A DNA stretch of 64,000 nucleotides from Adenanthera pavonina (Eukaryota; Streptophyta; Magnoliopsida; Fabales; Fabaceae), in the NCBI GenBank assembly GCA_026686845.1, contig JAIVEN010000006.1:33898501-33962500 (forward strand), written 5' to 3'. Positions within the stretch are counted from its first letter, which is position 1, and each line of letters begins with the position of its first letter. A program made the position numbers and the translations under genes. The notes under the pieces were generated by a model that had not been told where the DNA came from, searched no databases, and saw only the letters and a list, made by a program, of their open reading frames with translations. Below are positions 34,601 through 45,766 of this stretch, piece by piece.

Positions 34601-35735
34601 CACCTCGCAAAGTTAATTTGCAAGTTCCTATGCCTTTCACCTCAATTCTTGCGTTGTTACCAACATAAAGCCACTTGCTTTGATTCGGCAACCAACGGTA
34701 CTCTGTAAAGGATCCTCGATCCCTGCTCACGTGGTCTGTGGAGCCTGAGTCAATTATCCAACAAGAAAAAATAGTTTCTATTAAAAAAATAGTACTTGAA
34801 ACATAAGACATATGTGAATTAACATAATTCACTAATACCTTTTCACGTTCATTTTGCTCAGAGCAATCCCTTGCAAAATGTCCTATTTTCAGACAGGAAT
34901 AGCACTTAACCTTACTCAAGTCAGTCTTCTTCTTCTTTCCGCCTTGCTTCCCTCTTTTCTTGAAAGGTTTATTTCCCTTTTTAAATTTCGGGCAATTCTT
35001 TTTACCTTTTTTTTTATATTTCTTGCCCTTTTTAGAATTGGGCTTAGGGTTAGAAGTTCCTGCTTCTTCAGTCAGATAGGCTTGTCCAGAAGCTCTGTAG
35101 GCCTCTAGACGTTCATCTTCAAGCTCCCGGTGTTTCGCCACATCGCTGAAAGTGTTTATATTCTCATTATGGGTTAAGTTGACTTTCATGTATTCCCAAC
35201 TTGAAGGGAGTGACCTTATGACAGCCTGGATCTGCTGTTCATCAGACAATTCATGCCCAGCTTGCTTCAGTTCTCTAATTATGCTGACCATCTCTCGTAG
35301 ATGCTATTTCATAGGAGTATTAGGCCTTAACTTATAAGTATCAAACTTAATTGTCAGCCTCCTCAGTTTGGTGGTAGAGGTACCTCCAAACTTATCCTTT
35401 AATGCCGTCCACATGGCTTGTACAGTTGAATATTTCTTATACTCACACATTAGGTCATTGGCCATAGTGCCCAGCACAGTAATACGTGCTATGCTGTTCT
35501 TCCTTTTCCAGGCCATGTAGACCTCTTGGTCTCTCCTATGTTGGGCTGTATTGCCTACTTCTGGTTGTGCCATGACTACAGTTAGTGGTTCTACAACATC
35601 TTGTTCTTCTAATATATATGAAACCTTTCGGTGCCAGATGTCCCAATTGTCCCCATTTAGTTTATCTTCCTTGTTCAGCTCAGCCATTATACTCTTGGTC
35701 GTCATTCTCAAATCAGTTACTAGACTATCCCACAT
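31680..35735 (-). pseudogene. copia gag-pol, broken by stops and frameshifts
   Basis: Read on the minus strand. Gag starts near 35735 or 35693 (MTTKSIMAELNKEDKLNGDN) and ends in the zinc knuckle CYSCLKIGHFARDC (34863-34904). The protease motif IIDSGSTDHV has DSG at 34743-34751. The GAG-pre-integrase block WHARLGHI is near 34325; the integrase core runs 34268-33717 (LIHSNVCGPM, FIDDYSRFGYVYLM, LRTDRGREYLS, GTPQQNGAAERRNRT). RT has FSPVVCFNSIRLILAI, LHQIDVKTAFLNG and YVDD at 32644-32655. RNase H has DADWEGD and ends SLGIRRI at 31680. In-frame stops lie at 35304, 34320, 34269 and 33717; frame changes occur between integrase and RT (about 33.0-33.6 kb) and again near 32.55 kb. Confidence 0.92.
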
Positions 35736-36080
35736 AAAGGATTTCTATTATTGAGCTAAACTAAAGAATATATTAATAAAATATATATGTAGCACAGTAC
35801 AATATACAATGTCATATACTTGTATTATTTCTTAGTAGAACAATAATAATTCCATTAGTTCCATGATCAGGAGACCACATGTGTATCTCCCATCACACGG
35901 ATGCTAGTATTATCATTATTATCTATAAAGATTTTAATACAAGTACTTGAATAATTAACTAAAAAAAAACTCATAATTTTTTTTAGAGCTCCCACTCAAA
36001 TAAAGCATATAAAAATATTAAATTCATACAAGAACATAGTTATTGTACAAAAATTAATAAAAAAAAAATCCATACATAAA

Positions 36081-36613
36081 CTAAACAGAAAAACAGAAAT
36101 TAATAATTTTCCTCTTAAGAGTACGGTTCGATATTTTCATGGCTTTATTAATCGCATCGACCCAGATGTAATCTAAATATTTCTTGTTTTGTATATTCAG
36201 ATTTTCTCTTAACTTAATTATGACGTTCGCGAAGAACTCAGCATCTTCCATATTCACTACAAAATGTGAATACTTCACAAGAATCGGATACAAGTCTTTT
36301 AAATGTTTTATGTTTATTGCATCCTTATTTGCTATGTCTTGAGCTACAGAGTGAGTAAGGGGCTGATCTACTTCTTGATCTTCAATTTTAGGCTCTTAAA
36401 AATAATTTCATCTTCTTTTGGCCCATTTGGATCTGTATACACATCTTGAAGTTCATCATGATTTTCTTCTTCTTCTAGAAACTCCTTATCATGATCTTCA
36501 TCAAAAAATTCACCCTCTGGAATGAGTTCTTTTAAATACTCGTAACTTGGAGAACCATATCCAATTATTTCAGTGGTTTTAGAATTCTCTTGCTTCATTA
36601 TTTTTACCTTCAA
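36081..36613 (-). pseudogene. extra ORF in the copia leader, upstream of gag, acidic protein, one frameshift
   Basis: On the minus strand a frame begins MKVKIMKQENSKTTEIIGYG at 36613 and is very acidic (EGEFFDEDHDKEFLEEEENH). Near 36380-36400 it closes, but another frame carries on without a stop (EDQEVDQPLTHSVAQDIA, then the segment from 36293) to 36081. One frameshift would therefore separate two halves of a protein of about 175 residues lying between the primer site and gag. I do not recognise it. Additional ORFs in this position are unusual for copia elements. Confidence 0.45.
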
Positions 36614-37740
36614 TAAAATAGTAAGAATTATTAAAATAATTTTGAATTTTTTTTAAATAAAAAAATGTACTGAAATAGCTTTAAACAGATTCAAAATTAC
36701 CTTAAAACTAGGAAAATAGTATATCAAATTGAAGATCTCGAATTTAGAGATTTTTATAAGTAAACCATGTCCCAAAATACCCCTGTACGCGCCCCCATGC
36801 GCCCCAAGAAGGTTCAGATTACAAAAAAAATCTAGGAAAAACAAATTCCAAAATCTTCCATTCATTGTCGGCATTCTGACAGTGTGGTCCACGTGGCCAA
36901 ATCACGTGTTGATGGGCCCCACACGCCACGTCAGCTCCTTTTTTTTTGTTTTGGGCCAAATGTTCTCGGCCCAAAAAAATGTTTTTTTTCTTAATTTTTT
37001 ATTTGTTGGGCTAGTTCTCGGCCTGAATAATTTTTTTTTTATTTTCTTTTCTTTGGGCTGGTCATCTGCGGCCCAAAAAATTTTTTTTTAATTCGCAGCC
37101 CTTTTTTTCTGTTTTATTTTTTTATAGGCAAAATGACGTGTTGTTTTGGTGTTTCGCCAAAACGAAGTGTCGTTGAGGTCGTCCCTGACCTCTAACCGGG
37201 TCAACCCGACCCAGTTTGGACCCGCGAACCCGCCACCATTTTTTGCCGTTTTCTCCTTTGTCCGGTGTCCGTTTGAGGCGATCTTGGTGTCTTTTTTCTT
37301 GTCTCGTTGTCCTCTACATGATGGTGGCCTCCTTTTGTCCAAAAAAATTGCAATTTGAATAAACCCAATTGTTTTGAATTTCCTCCGCGGATTCGAAACG
37401 TTTTTCGCCACTATTTCTCTAATCCAGTGTTCATTTAACGCGATTTTAGTAGTCTTTTATTCTTCTCTTCATTCTCTACATGATATTGTACTTCTTTGTC
37501 TAGGAAGGAATTATTTTATAGAACTCAAAAATTGTACTGTGTATATATTTTTAAAATTTGAGATCCCCTATACCGAATCCTATTTGCATATCTTATGAGT
37601 ATAAACAGTATATAAAAATATACCAAAAAAACTCATAAGAAAAATATACCATATGAAAATAATGGAACTCAGAGAAACAAGTTCTAATTTTCAAATGAAA
37701 AATTGCAGCGAATATAGTTTTTCCCTGAATCTTAACACAT
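36614..37740 (-). other. copia 5' leader with ACGT boxes and GGCCCA-type tandem units
   Basis: This is about 1.1 kb of untranslated leader. It includes CCACGTGG (36889-36896), CACGTG (36903-36908) and CACGTC (36927-36932) close together, and three T-rich units of about 50 bp, each with TTGGGC and GGCC(C/T) facing each other (36951-36974, 37006-37024, 37053-37076). A 107-codon frame on the minus strand (37411-37088) is basic and unrecognised. These motifs may regulate the element, but that is inference. Confidence 0.45.
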
Positions 37741-37752
37741 GCTCTGATACCA
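37741..37752 (-). other. primer binding site for initiator tRNA-Met
   Basis: On the minus strand TGGTATCAGAGC lies one base after the 5' LTR, the exact complement of the 3' end of plant initiator tRNA-Met. It fixes the element's orientation. Confidence 0.95.
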
Positions 37753-37753
37753 A

Positions 37754-38187
37754 TGAAAGAATATATAGGTAGGGAAGACATATATATCGATCGAGAATGT
37801 ATTCTTTCACACAGAGAGAAATGAAAAGCACCAAGCGGTAGAAACAAAATCACTCGGACTTTATTCACTGGTTCATCGTAGATACACTCTAGAGAAAAGA
37901 GTTGAGAGGAAGAGCGAGAGCGTTTACAAGTGAGGAAGAGAGAGAGCGACTCTTAGAGAACTGAGAGTGTTACTCTGTTAGAAGAGAGAGTTTTTCAGAA
38001 ACTGATGCTATTCTCTTTCTTCACGTACACACACGATCACTTAAAACTCTCGGGCGTGCGATGTGTGGAAACGGTTAACCGTTCCCTCCCTCTCTTAATA
38101 AAGTAATAAATAAGTAAAACTATTTATTTTATTTGGGCTTGTGCCCTTTTGTTTGGGCTCTCTGCCCATCAAGGGTGTAACCCAACA
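37754..38187 (-). repeat. 5' LTR of the copia element
   Basis: It begins TGAAAGAATA and ends AACCCAACA (on + strand). It holds the perfect palindrome AACGGTTAACCGTT at 38070-38083; the sister LTR has a changed version (GGTTAACATTAACC). It carries AATAAA-type sequence on the minus strand near 37862. Its outer edge is 178 bp from the reductase start codon. Confidence 0.95.
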
Positions 38188-38192
38188 ACTTC

Positions 38193-38272
38193 TATACACA
38201 CACATGTAACACAAATGTAATTAACACACACACATGTAACGCACATATAACACACACACACACACACACACA
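38193..38272. repeat. CA-rich microsatellite between LTR and reductase promoter
   Basis: Repeats of ACACACACATGTAAC (three irregular units) run into a (CA)n tract of about 12 repeats ending near 38272. It lies between the copia insertion and the reductase TATA box. Confidence 0.85.
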
Positions 38273-38290
38273 AAATTCATGAGACATGTG

Positions 38291-38320
38291 GTACCAATCG
38301 TCTTGTCTGGTCTATAAAAG
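38291..38320 (+). promoter_or_regulatory. reductase core promoter: CCAAT-type and TATA box
   Basis: CCAAT at 38294-38298 and TATAAAAG at 38313-38320 lie 46-75 bases before the ATG at 38366. This spacing gives a short 5' UTR of about 20 bases. The copia LTR ends only 125 bases upstream of the TATA box. Confidence 0.55.
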
Positions 38321-38365
38321 TTAAAAGGTAGAGGTACTGCCCCTCACAAGCTTTCTTCAAGAAGA

Positions 38366-41300
38366 ATGGAAACAGAAGAGTGGAAGGTATGCGTGACTGG
38401 TGGTTCAGGTTACATCGCAGCTTCCCTCATCAAGAAGCTTCTTCTCAAGGGTTACACAGTGCATGCCACTCTCAGAAACTTGAGTACGTACTCCTTCTCT
38501 CTCTCTCTTCTTAATTAGTGTTTATGGAGATTGAAGAATTTAGAATCTCTGAATTTAAATGAATATATATCTATATATGTGCAGAAGATGAATCCAAAGT
38601 GGGGCTTCTGAGAAGCTTGCCACATGCAGATGCGAGGCTTGTGTTATTCGAAGCAGATATATATAAGCCTCATCAGTTTGAGCCTGCACTTCATGGCTGT
38701 CACTTCGTCTTCCACGTCGCCACTCCCTACCAATACCAGGACGGCTCTCAGGTTGTTAGTTTCTCTTTCATTTTACCGCATTTTTCTTCTTCTTCTTCTT
38801 CTTCATTTTTTGGGTTTTAATTAATATGTCCAATTCATGTTTCTTCGGAAAAATTAATGTAATCTGATATATTATAGTCTGTCGGATTCGGAAATTGTCT
38901 CTTTAATAAAATGATTACATGTGTTTGGTTGAATGAAAATATGAATTGTAGAGTGAGATGTAATAAGATTTCTAAACAAACAAATAGTGGTGGAGTGTGG
39001 AAGCTTCTCTATCCCAAACAAGTACGAGTGGTCTGAGCACAAGCACGTGTCCTCCTCCCTATCGTATTTCCAAGTCTCTTTTTTTAGTTTGTTTTGCCAA
39101 TGTCCTATTTCTAAGTCTATGCATGCAATTTGAAGAATTAATTAGAGGGATGATTTATTTGTAAAAGGGATTTGAATCCACACCCACGTAAAATAAGCCC
39201 ACATCCTTAAACATCCTTATCAGTTAGATTATTATTATTATTATTATTATTATTTAGAAAAATTGAGTTTCGATAAAAAAAAATAAAATATTTAGTTTTT
39301 GGTATTAAAGTTGGAAAAAATTTGATTATCTTTTAGAAATATTCAATTCTTACTTAATGCCAAAAAATTTGATTCTCAGTTAAAAATTTTTTATTATCAC
39401 TTAGGAATAATTTGATTTTGATCCCAAAACAAAATAAACTCTGGAACCAAAAACCAAATATTTGATCTTTTTAGTATCAAAACTCAATTTTCCTTTATTA
39501 CTTCTTTTGCTCTTACTCTCTTTCAATAACAAAAATAATCATGAGATCCGAAATAAAAATTGTTCTATAAAAAAAAAATTCTCAACTCTCAAAAACTTTC
39601 AAAACTCAGATTTACGTACGTTCTTTCTTTATTAGTAGCCTTAACATAAAACTCGAGCACCAGAAAGAAGATACTTACAATCCACAAAAGAAAAAAAAAA
39701 TGCAGGTTTACATTTTCTTCTTAGTTAGTGCACATATATTGGAGCCCTAGGCTCCGCTCATGCTCACCACTCTGTTCTTCTCCACCTCCGTCTTCACATC
39801 CTCCTTCTCCATATATATGGTCTGACAAATTTGGATTCTCTCAATTTTTATTTCTTTCAATTTGTCTCAATTTGATTTTTGGTCAAGAGACTGATTTTTA
39901 ATGGATTAATTAGATCAACCATATATATGCTTAGAAAATTTTTTTAAGCTGCAAAAAATACTAACATACAGTAAGCTTTGGATCCATCCTTTTCTTTTTT
40001 TGCCCGGACCACAGGATCTGTCCCATTCATTAACAAAACTTATATTTTTCTTTTGCCAAAATTAAACAAAATGTAACTTACAGTTTCATGTAATGAATAT
40101 GTCGATTTGGAATATTGAATGTTGATCTAACAGTTAAAAATTAGAATTGAGAAAATTTGACGGAAATAGCAATTGAGGATCCAAATTAATTATGCTCCGA
40201 CGGGGTTTCCTTCCTTTGCACGTGTGAGGAGTCTCCATGTTCTGGGCATGTTCAGTGGAGTTACTAGAAAAATGAATGAAATAAAACCTGAACACAAGCA
40301 TACATACATGAAGATTGTAGACGAAAAACATTAAATTAATTATAAATGTGTGTGAACAGTACAAGAGCATCACGGAAGCTGCAGTGGAGGGAGCAAAAGA
40401 GATAGCCAAGTGTTGCATCAAAGTAAGAACCGTGAGAAGGCTGATTTACACAGCCTCAGTTCTTTGTGCATCTCCCCTTGAAGATGATGGCTCTTCTTTC
40501 AAAGATTCCGTGGATGAATCTTGCTGGACCCCTCTTCATCTTCTCTCAACATTCCCATACATCAATGACCCTCACAAGGTGTATATATATATATATATAT
40601 ATATCAAGATTAATTAACATGATATATGTATGCTTAATTAACGTGTTGTCTTCTTATGCATGCAGAACTACACAGAATCAAAAACTGAGAGTGAGAGGGA
40701 GATTCTGAGTTACAACGAGAGGACGAAAGGTGGTGGATTGGAGGTGGTGAGTCTGGCGTGTGGGCTGGTGGGAGGGGACAGTAGTGTTCTGAGATGGATG
40801 CCTTTGAGCTTGAGAGTGTTCGTGTGTCAGCTCAAAGACTGGGAATTGGGATTCCATTCAATGAGGTTCATGGAGGAACTGATGGGAAAGATCCCAATCG
40901 TGCATGTGGAAGATGTGTGCGATGCTCATATCTTCTGCATAGAGAAGAAGCCCTCTCTCGCTGGCAGATTCTTGGTTGCTAGCTCCTACGTTTCATCTGC
41001 TGATATTGGGAATTACTACCTTCAATCCCATCCAGAGTTCCATGTGCACCAAAAGTAAGTCACAATAATAATGTTTCTAGAGCCTTTAACTTAATTAGCA
41101 TGGGACATATATTACACTATCTCACTCCCGCAAGATTTAGCTTTTTGCACTATATCTTTTCAAATAAAAATAAATTACTAGTACCCTTTGTTATAATGGA
41201 GCCTGGGTTCTCTCCTGCCTAGTGTCTTCTGCCTCCCTGCTGCTTCAACACAATCTAACTATTTTGTGGGGGAAAAAAACTCAAGTCACTTCATTCTAAT

Positions 41301-41634
41301 GTTATATTGTGTGAAAAAAAGTTGACACTGAATTATCTTCAGAGGTTGGAGGGCTAGTAATGGGTAGAAAACATAGGGTGGGAACATTTGAAATTTCAAT
41401 AAAAAAACCAACTTGTTATTGAAATTAGTTACGATAACAATATCATTAACGATTGTAAAATGTATAAAACCTAATGAAAATTTGGTATGTGATTTCAGAT
41501 ATTTGGAAGGGCCCAACAGGGGTATTAAGTGGGCCTCCACGAAGCTTAATGACCAAGGGTTTGCCTACAAATACGACATGAAGGCCATATTAGATGATTG
41601 TGTCAGATGTGCAAGAAGGCTGGATGATCTCTAG
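38366..41634 (+). CDS. NADPH-dependent reductase, DFR/anthocyanidin-reductase-like extended SDR (5 exons, 342 aa)
   Basis: Exons: 38366-38483, 38585-38751, 40360-40578, 40666-41054, 41499-41634; GT-AG introns and phases agree. The product begins METEEWKVCVTGGSGYIAAS: the Rossmann motif GGSGYIA at residues 12-18 binds NADPH. The catalytic residues fit SDR108E enzymes: Ser in YTAS (about residue 128) and YxxxK as YTESK (170-174). HVATPY (about residues 84-89) and the C-terminal KYDMKAILDD block also match. Such cytosolic enzymes reduce carbonyls of flavonoid or phenylpropanoid intermediates (dihydroflavonols, anthocyanidins, cinnamoyl-CoA, vestitone); the exact substrate cannot be read from sequence, and the nearest feel is the putative anthocyanidin reductase group. 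A degraded paralogue lies at the right edge of the window. A copia element ends 178 bp upstream. Confidence 0.9.
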
Positions 41635-42872
41635 TTCAAATTATACATATGTATATTAGCTTCTGTTTTGTTCTTCTCTTCAATTATTTAAGGGTTCCCA
41701 TGTGATTCAGGAAAGACCTATGTTAAGCCTTCGAATTATAAAATTAGGCCTATCGAGTTCTCAAGGTAATAATAATTTGCATTCACGGCCATGAATGTGC
41801 CTTTTGCATTCAAGACCTATATTAATCCTCAGTCTTAGGCTTTGTCTCTATGCAACTTGTTCATATTTATTGTAACTGAATTTTATGTGTCATATTTAAT
41901 TTGATATTGAGACTTAAAAACTGTACTTAAGCTTTCTTCAAGTATATATAGCAGCCCATGAAAGTAGTATGTCTTTATAGTTTTCTTTATGAAATATTTA
42001 AACTTTACATAAACATAGTTGAAATGATTGACCTCCACAAAAAGTATTATTGTAGAGAAAGGAATGGGGATGTGATTTCTATGACTTACATGTTTGGTTG
42101 ATTCTTATAAGTTTATTCCCTTTTGGAATCAACATTCTAATATTTGATGTAATGGTGATTTCATTAAAAAAATGTGGAATGAGTTGGCATTTTTGGAATC
42201 CTATTGAAAATGACGAAACACTTCTAAATTAATAATTTTAAATTTTCTCTTATAATTGCTAATTCAAAAATGATTTTTCTTAAATTATAAAATTAATTTT
42301 TTATTATATGATAGAATAAAATTATAAAATAAATATTTTAATTATAAAAGAAAGGAGTTTTTTTATTTAGTATTAAAATCCACGTGTTAATTTATCTACT
42401 TTTTTTGGTTTTAAATTGAACAGGATTCTTATTTTTATAAGAAATTAAAAATAAATGTTTCCAAAAATTTATCAATTAATAACAAATATTTTTAATATTT
42501 TACACTAAACACATAATGGTCATTTTATTTATTTTTTTATTTTTATATTATTCTTATCCCACAATACAAAAATAAAATAGTGTCCATTTTTTATTACATA
42601 ACAAACATAATTATTTTATTTTATCACAATTTATTCTCATTTTAATTCTTATTTAATTTAATTCTTTTTTTATATAATTTTCATTTTTATTCTTACTCTC
42701 ATTAAAAAAAATCTCTTGCTCGCGTCCCCTTACTCTTCTTCCGCGTCTTCTATTCTGAGCAGGTCAAGCCTCTTGCGTCATAACAAGCTCGCGTTTCACT
42801 CCTTTTATCCTTGTGTCTTGTTGCAGCATGAATCAAGTGGCATTTTCGAAATTGATTTGTGGGTCTCATGTT
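41635..42872. other. reductase 3' flank and AT-rich intergenic DNA
   Basis: About 41635-41900 is probably 3' UTR. From 42100 to 42700 the DNA is extremely AT-rich with no reading frame. At 42715-42830 composition rises in GC as the promoter of the next transcript begins. Confidence 0.5.
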
Positions 42873-42988
42873 AACGGCTTTTTCCACATTTTATTTACAA
42901 CGGCTGCGAAATTCTCCAGATCCACCTTTTGTCGTACAATTAGGCTTCAACATCCAAACAATTTGAAAGTTGATAAAATTCGACCGTT
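42873..42988 (+). promoter_or_regulatory. three AACGG cores (MSA-type, G2/M) upstream of an orphan first exon
   Basis: AACGG occurs at 42873-42877 and 42899-42903 and, on the minus strand, at 42984-42988 (ACTAACGGTC, 9 of 10 to the mitosis-specific activator consensus YCYAACGGYY). They lie 135-250 bases before the ATG at 43123. Clusters of MSA elements, bound by three-repeat MYB proteins, are typical of plant B-type cyclin and other mitotic gene promoters. Confidence 0.45.
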
Positions 42989-43122
42989 AGTACAGGAGCG
43001 TCAGCCTCATTGTCTCATTTTATTTAACACCCAGAACGTAGACACAGAGAAAGAGAGAGAGGATTGATTAATTCAGAAGGGGCTCTCCAAGCAAGCCCCG
43101 AAGGAGAATCAGAGTGTTGAAA

Positions 43123-43162
43123 ATGGCTTCAAGACCCATTGATGTTCCACGACATGCCAGAG
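43123..43162 (+). pseudogene. orphan first coding exon, possibly B-type cyclin
   Basis: ATG opens MASRPIDVPRHAR and ends in a phase-1 GT donor (AGAG|GTATGG). It is preceded by a GA-rich 5' UTR-like sequence (43040-43120) and by the AACGG cluster. Plant cyclin B1 proteins often start MASRP and have an early phase-1 intron near an Arg-Gly pair, so a cyclin origin is plausible. No later cyclin exon (no cyclin box) was found in the following 6 kb, which is filled by repeats; a continuation at 44948 would hit a stop after about 15 codons. So this is probably a detached 5' end. It could also be an unrelated small exon. Confidence 0.35.
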
Positions 43163-43472
43163 GTATGGTGTCTCCCCATTTGATCTCTCCTTTTATTGTG
43201 ATTAGGTTGTCTCTTGACGTTGTTCCGAATCAAATGTTCTGCTATGGCAGTTCTGTATCCTTGTATTTTGATGCTTAAGTTCTGTAAAGCTTTAAATGTT
43301 CTTGGATTCACTTATTCAAATCAATATGAACTGGTTTTAATATCACAAATTGCTCATGAGTTAAGGACTTACTGGCTTCTCGAAAGAGAATGTACACTGA
43401 ACTGAGATGTTTAAAAACATGTATAATGATGCGTAGGAAATGTTTATCAGTCCTTAACTCAGATGTTATGAA

Positions 43473-44700
43473 ACTATGCTAGCCTTCTTCCTAGAAAATA
43501 ATTGTCAAGATTGGAAATGAAGGTGACAGTAGGAAAACACACTATTCACAATGCTAAAGTTCTGAATACCTGTGTGTGTGTGTGTAAATACCAAGAATCC
43601 AAGATATTCTTCTGAGTCTTATATTATTTTTTGGTGCTGTGAATTGCATCTGGTAGATTGCAACTATATAATTTTCTTTTGTTGCAACCTATATAATCTG
43701 GTGAACCTATATGTTGTGAAACTATGCTAGCCTTCTTCCTAGAAAATAATTGTCAAGATTTGAAATGAAGGTGACAGTAGGAAAACACACTATTCACAAT
43801 GCTAAAGTTTTGAATACCTGTGTGTGTGTGTGTAAATACCAGGAATCCAAGATATTCGTCTGAGTCTTATATTATTTTTTGGTGCTGTGAATTGCATCTG
43901 GTAGATTGCAACTATATAATTTTCTTTTGTTGCAACCTATATAATCTGGTGAACCTATATGTTGTGAAACTATGCTAGCCTTCTTCCTAGAAAATAATTG
44001 TCAAGATTTGAAATGAAGGTGACATTAGGAAAACACACTATTCACAATGCTAAAGTTTTGAATACCGATGTGTGTGTGTGTAAATACCAGGAATCCAAGA
44101 TATTCGTCTGAGTCTTATATTATTTTTTGGTGCTGTGAATTGCATCTGGTAGAATGCAACTATATAATTTTCTTTTGTTGCAACCTATATAATCTGGTGA
44201 ACCTATATGTTGTGAAACTATGCTAGCCTTCTTCCTAGAAAATAATTGTCAAGATTTGAAATGAAGGTGACAGTAGGAAAACACACTATTCACAATGCTA
44301 AAGTTCTGAAACCTTTGTGTGTGTGTGTGTGTGTGTGTGTAAATACCAGGAATCCAAGATATTCGTCTGAGTCTTATATTAGTTTTTGGTGCTGTGAATT
44401 GCATCTGGTAGATTGTAACTATATAATTTTCTTTTGTTGCAACCTATATAATCTGGTGAACCTATATGTTGTGAAACTATGCTAGCCTTCTTCCTAGAAA
44501 ATAATTGTCAAGATTTGAAATGAAGGTGACAGTAGGAACACACACTATTCACAATGCTAAAGTTCTGAATACCTATGTGTGTGTGTGTGTGTAAATACTA
44601 GGAATCCAAGATATTCGTCTGAGTCTTAGATTATTTTTTGGTGCTGTGAATTGCATCTGGTAGATTGTAACCTATATATAATTACCTATATATAATTTTG
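43473..44700 (+). repeat. long tandem repeat: five copies of a 248-bp unit, each with an internal GT microsatellite
   Basis: Units begin ACTATGCTAGCCTTCTTCC at 43473, 43721, 43969, 44217 and 44476; spacing is 248, 248, 248 and 259, the last longer because its GT tract is longer. The fifth copy is cut off near 44700. Copies differ by only a few substitutions and by the number of GT repeats. Each unit ends in a T-rich plus TTGTTGCAACCTATATAAT segment. The array begins about 310 bases after the orphan exon, so it would lie in that transcript's intron. Confidence 0.96.
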
Positions 44701-45158
44701 TTTTGTTGTTTACAGAACAATTTTCAGAAAATTGCCTTTTCTTTCTGTTGCAGATAGCTCTGTTGGACAGCTTTAGCTGCTTTCTTACAATGACTACACT
44801 GCATGTACCAATAGGATCTCTAATAACACTTTGGCCGGTTAGTTTATTTATTCCAATACATCTATATATAAACATATTTTAGTATAAGCTTTTTGATTCA
44901 TGCTTACTTTGTTAAAAAAGTAATAGTGATGTTATTTTATGTGAAGGTGGAGGAAACCATCTTGCTGCAGTTGTTGTTCCTTCGGTCTCTTAGGGAACTC
45001 AAAGTGGGATTATCGATGTATAAGGATGGTCTCTGCTAGAGCTGTGCATAATTCCATTGTGCACAGATAAATTGGTATCATTTTCCTAGTGTTAGGGGAC
45101 CAAGATGGTTGGGAAATTCCAAGCTGGTATCATTTTCTTATTATAGCCAGGTGCGTCC
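44701..45158. other. spacer between tandem repeat and inverted repeat
   Basis: This has TTTCTGTTGCAG (44744-44755) and other acceptor-like sites but no coding continuation was found. The sequence TTGGTATCATTTTCCTA near 45071 recurs near 45125 (TGGTATCATTTTCTTA), a short direct repeat next to the outer end of the left arm. Confidence 0.4.
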
Positions 45159-45766
45159 CCTCTTAGTAACACGATAGCAGACATCCTTTGGTTAAGACAA
45201 ATACAGCAGATGTGATAATCCAATTTACACCTGAGTATAAATAGCCTCTCCTAAGTATCAAGGATTCAAGGGACACCTTAGGATTATTACACCAAACTAT
45301 AGAAATCTTGACGTAGGGATATTTGAAACATGTCTTATTGAAAAGTTATTAAGGTGGATCTTTTTTAGATTCTTTTTGATACATAAGTTCCTCATGTGAG
45401 GCAAGTGTAGAGTATACTTGAATCTTTGACAGATAAGAATAAGATATGATTATTTCAGAATCCTAGGGAAGAGAAGGAAGGTTTTAGAAAATATGCATTA
45501 TGCATTGTATTTCACAAAGGAAGGTTTTTTGAATAATTCCGATCTGCCTTCTTATTACAAACTAGGCTCCTCTTATAGATTCGGAGCATCATTCACCCTT
45601 CTTACAATTATTACAAACAGACAATTAAAAAATGACACACATGGCAGATAGGCTTTATCAGCCTTGTCAGACTATCTTTACATCACATGACTTGAAGTAG
45701 TGTCGGCAACCTAACTTTCTTAAAAGAAGACAACAGACTTTAAACTGTCGGCATAAAAATCAAAAT

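Larger units (their letters stand above)
30109..38187 (-). mobile_element. complete Ty1/copia LTR retrotransposon, minus strand, defective (8079 bp)
   Basis: Two 434-bp LTRs (30109-30542 and 37754-38187) begin TG and end CA, and the whole is flanked by the perfect 5-bp duplication ACTTC (30104-30108 and 38188-38192). Next to the right LTR is an initiator tRNA-Met primer site; next to the left LTR is a purine tract (both on the minus strand). Domain order gag, protease, integrase, RT, RNase H proves copia type. The two LTRs differ at roughly 6-7% of positions by eye, mostly transitions, so the insertion is not recent. Several stops and frameshifts make it non-autonomous now. Its 5' LTR lies next to the reductase gene, pointing away from it. 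Confidence 0.96.

Noticed and set aside
37088..37411. Basic 107-codon minus-strand frame in the copia leader as a further gene
   Set aside because: Lies in the untranslated leader, overlaps the T-rich units, and no domain is seen; mentioned only in the leader entry.
45071..45140. Two TGGTATCATTTTC sequences as primer-binding sites for the inverted repeat
   Set aside because: Only the first seven bases match the initiator tRNA-Met complement and the rest diverges; treated as a short direct repeat.
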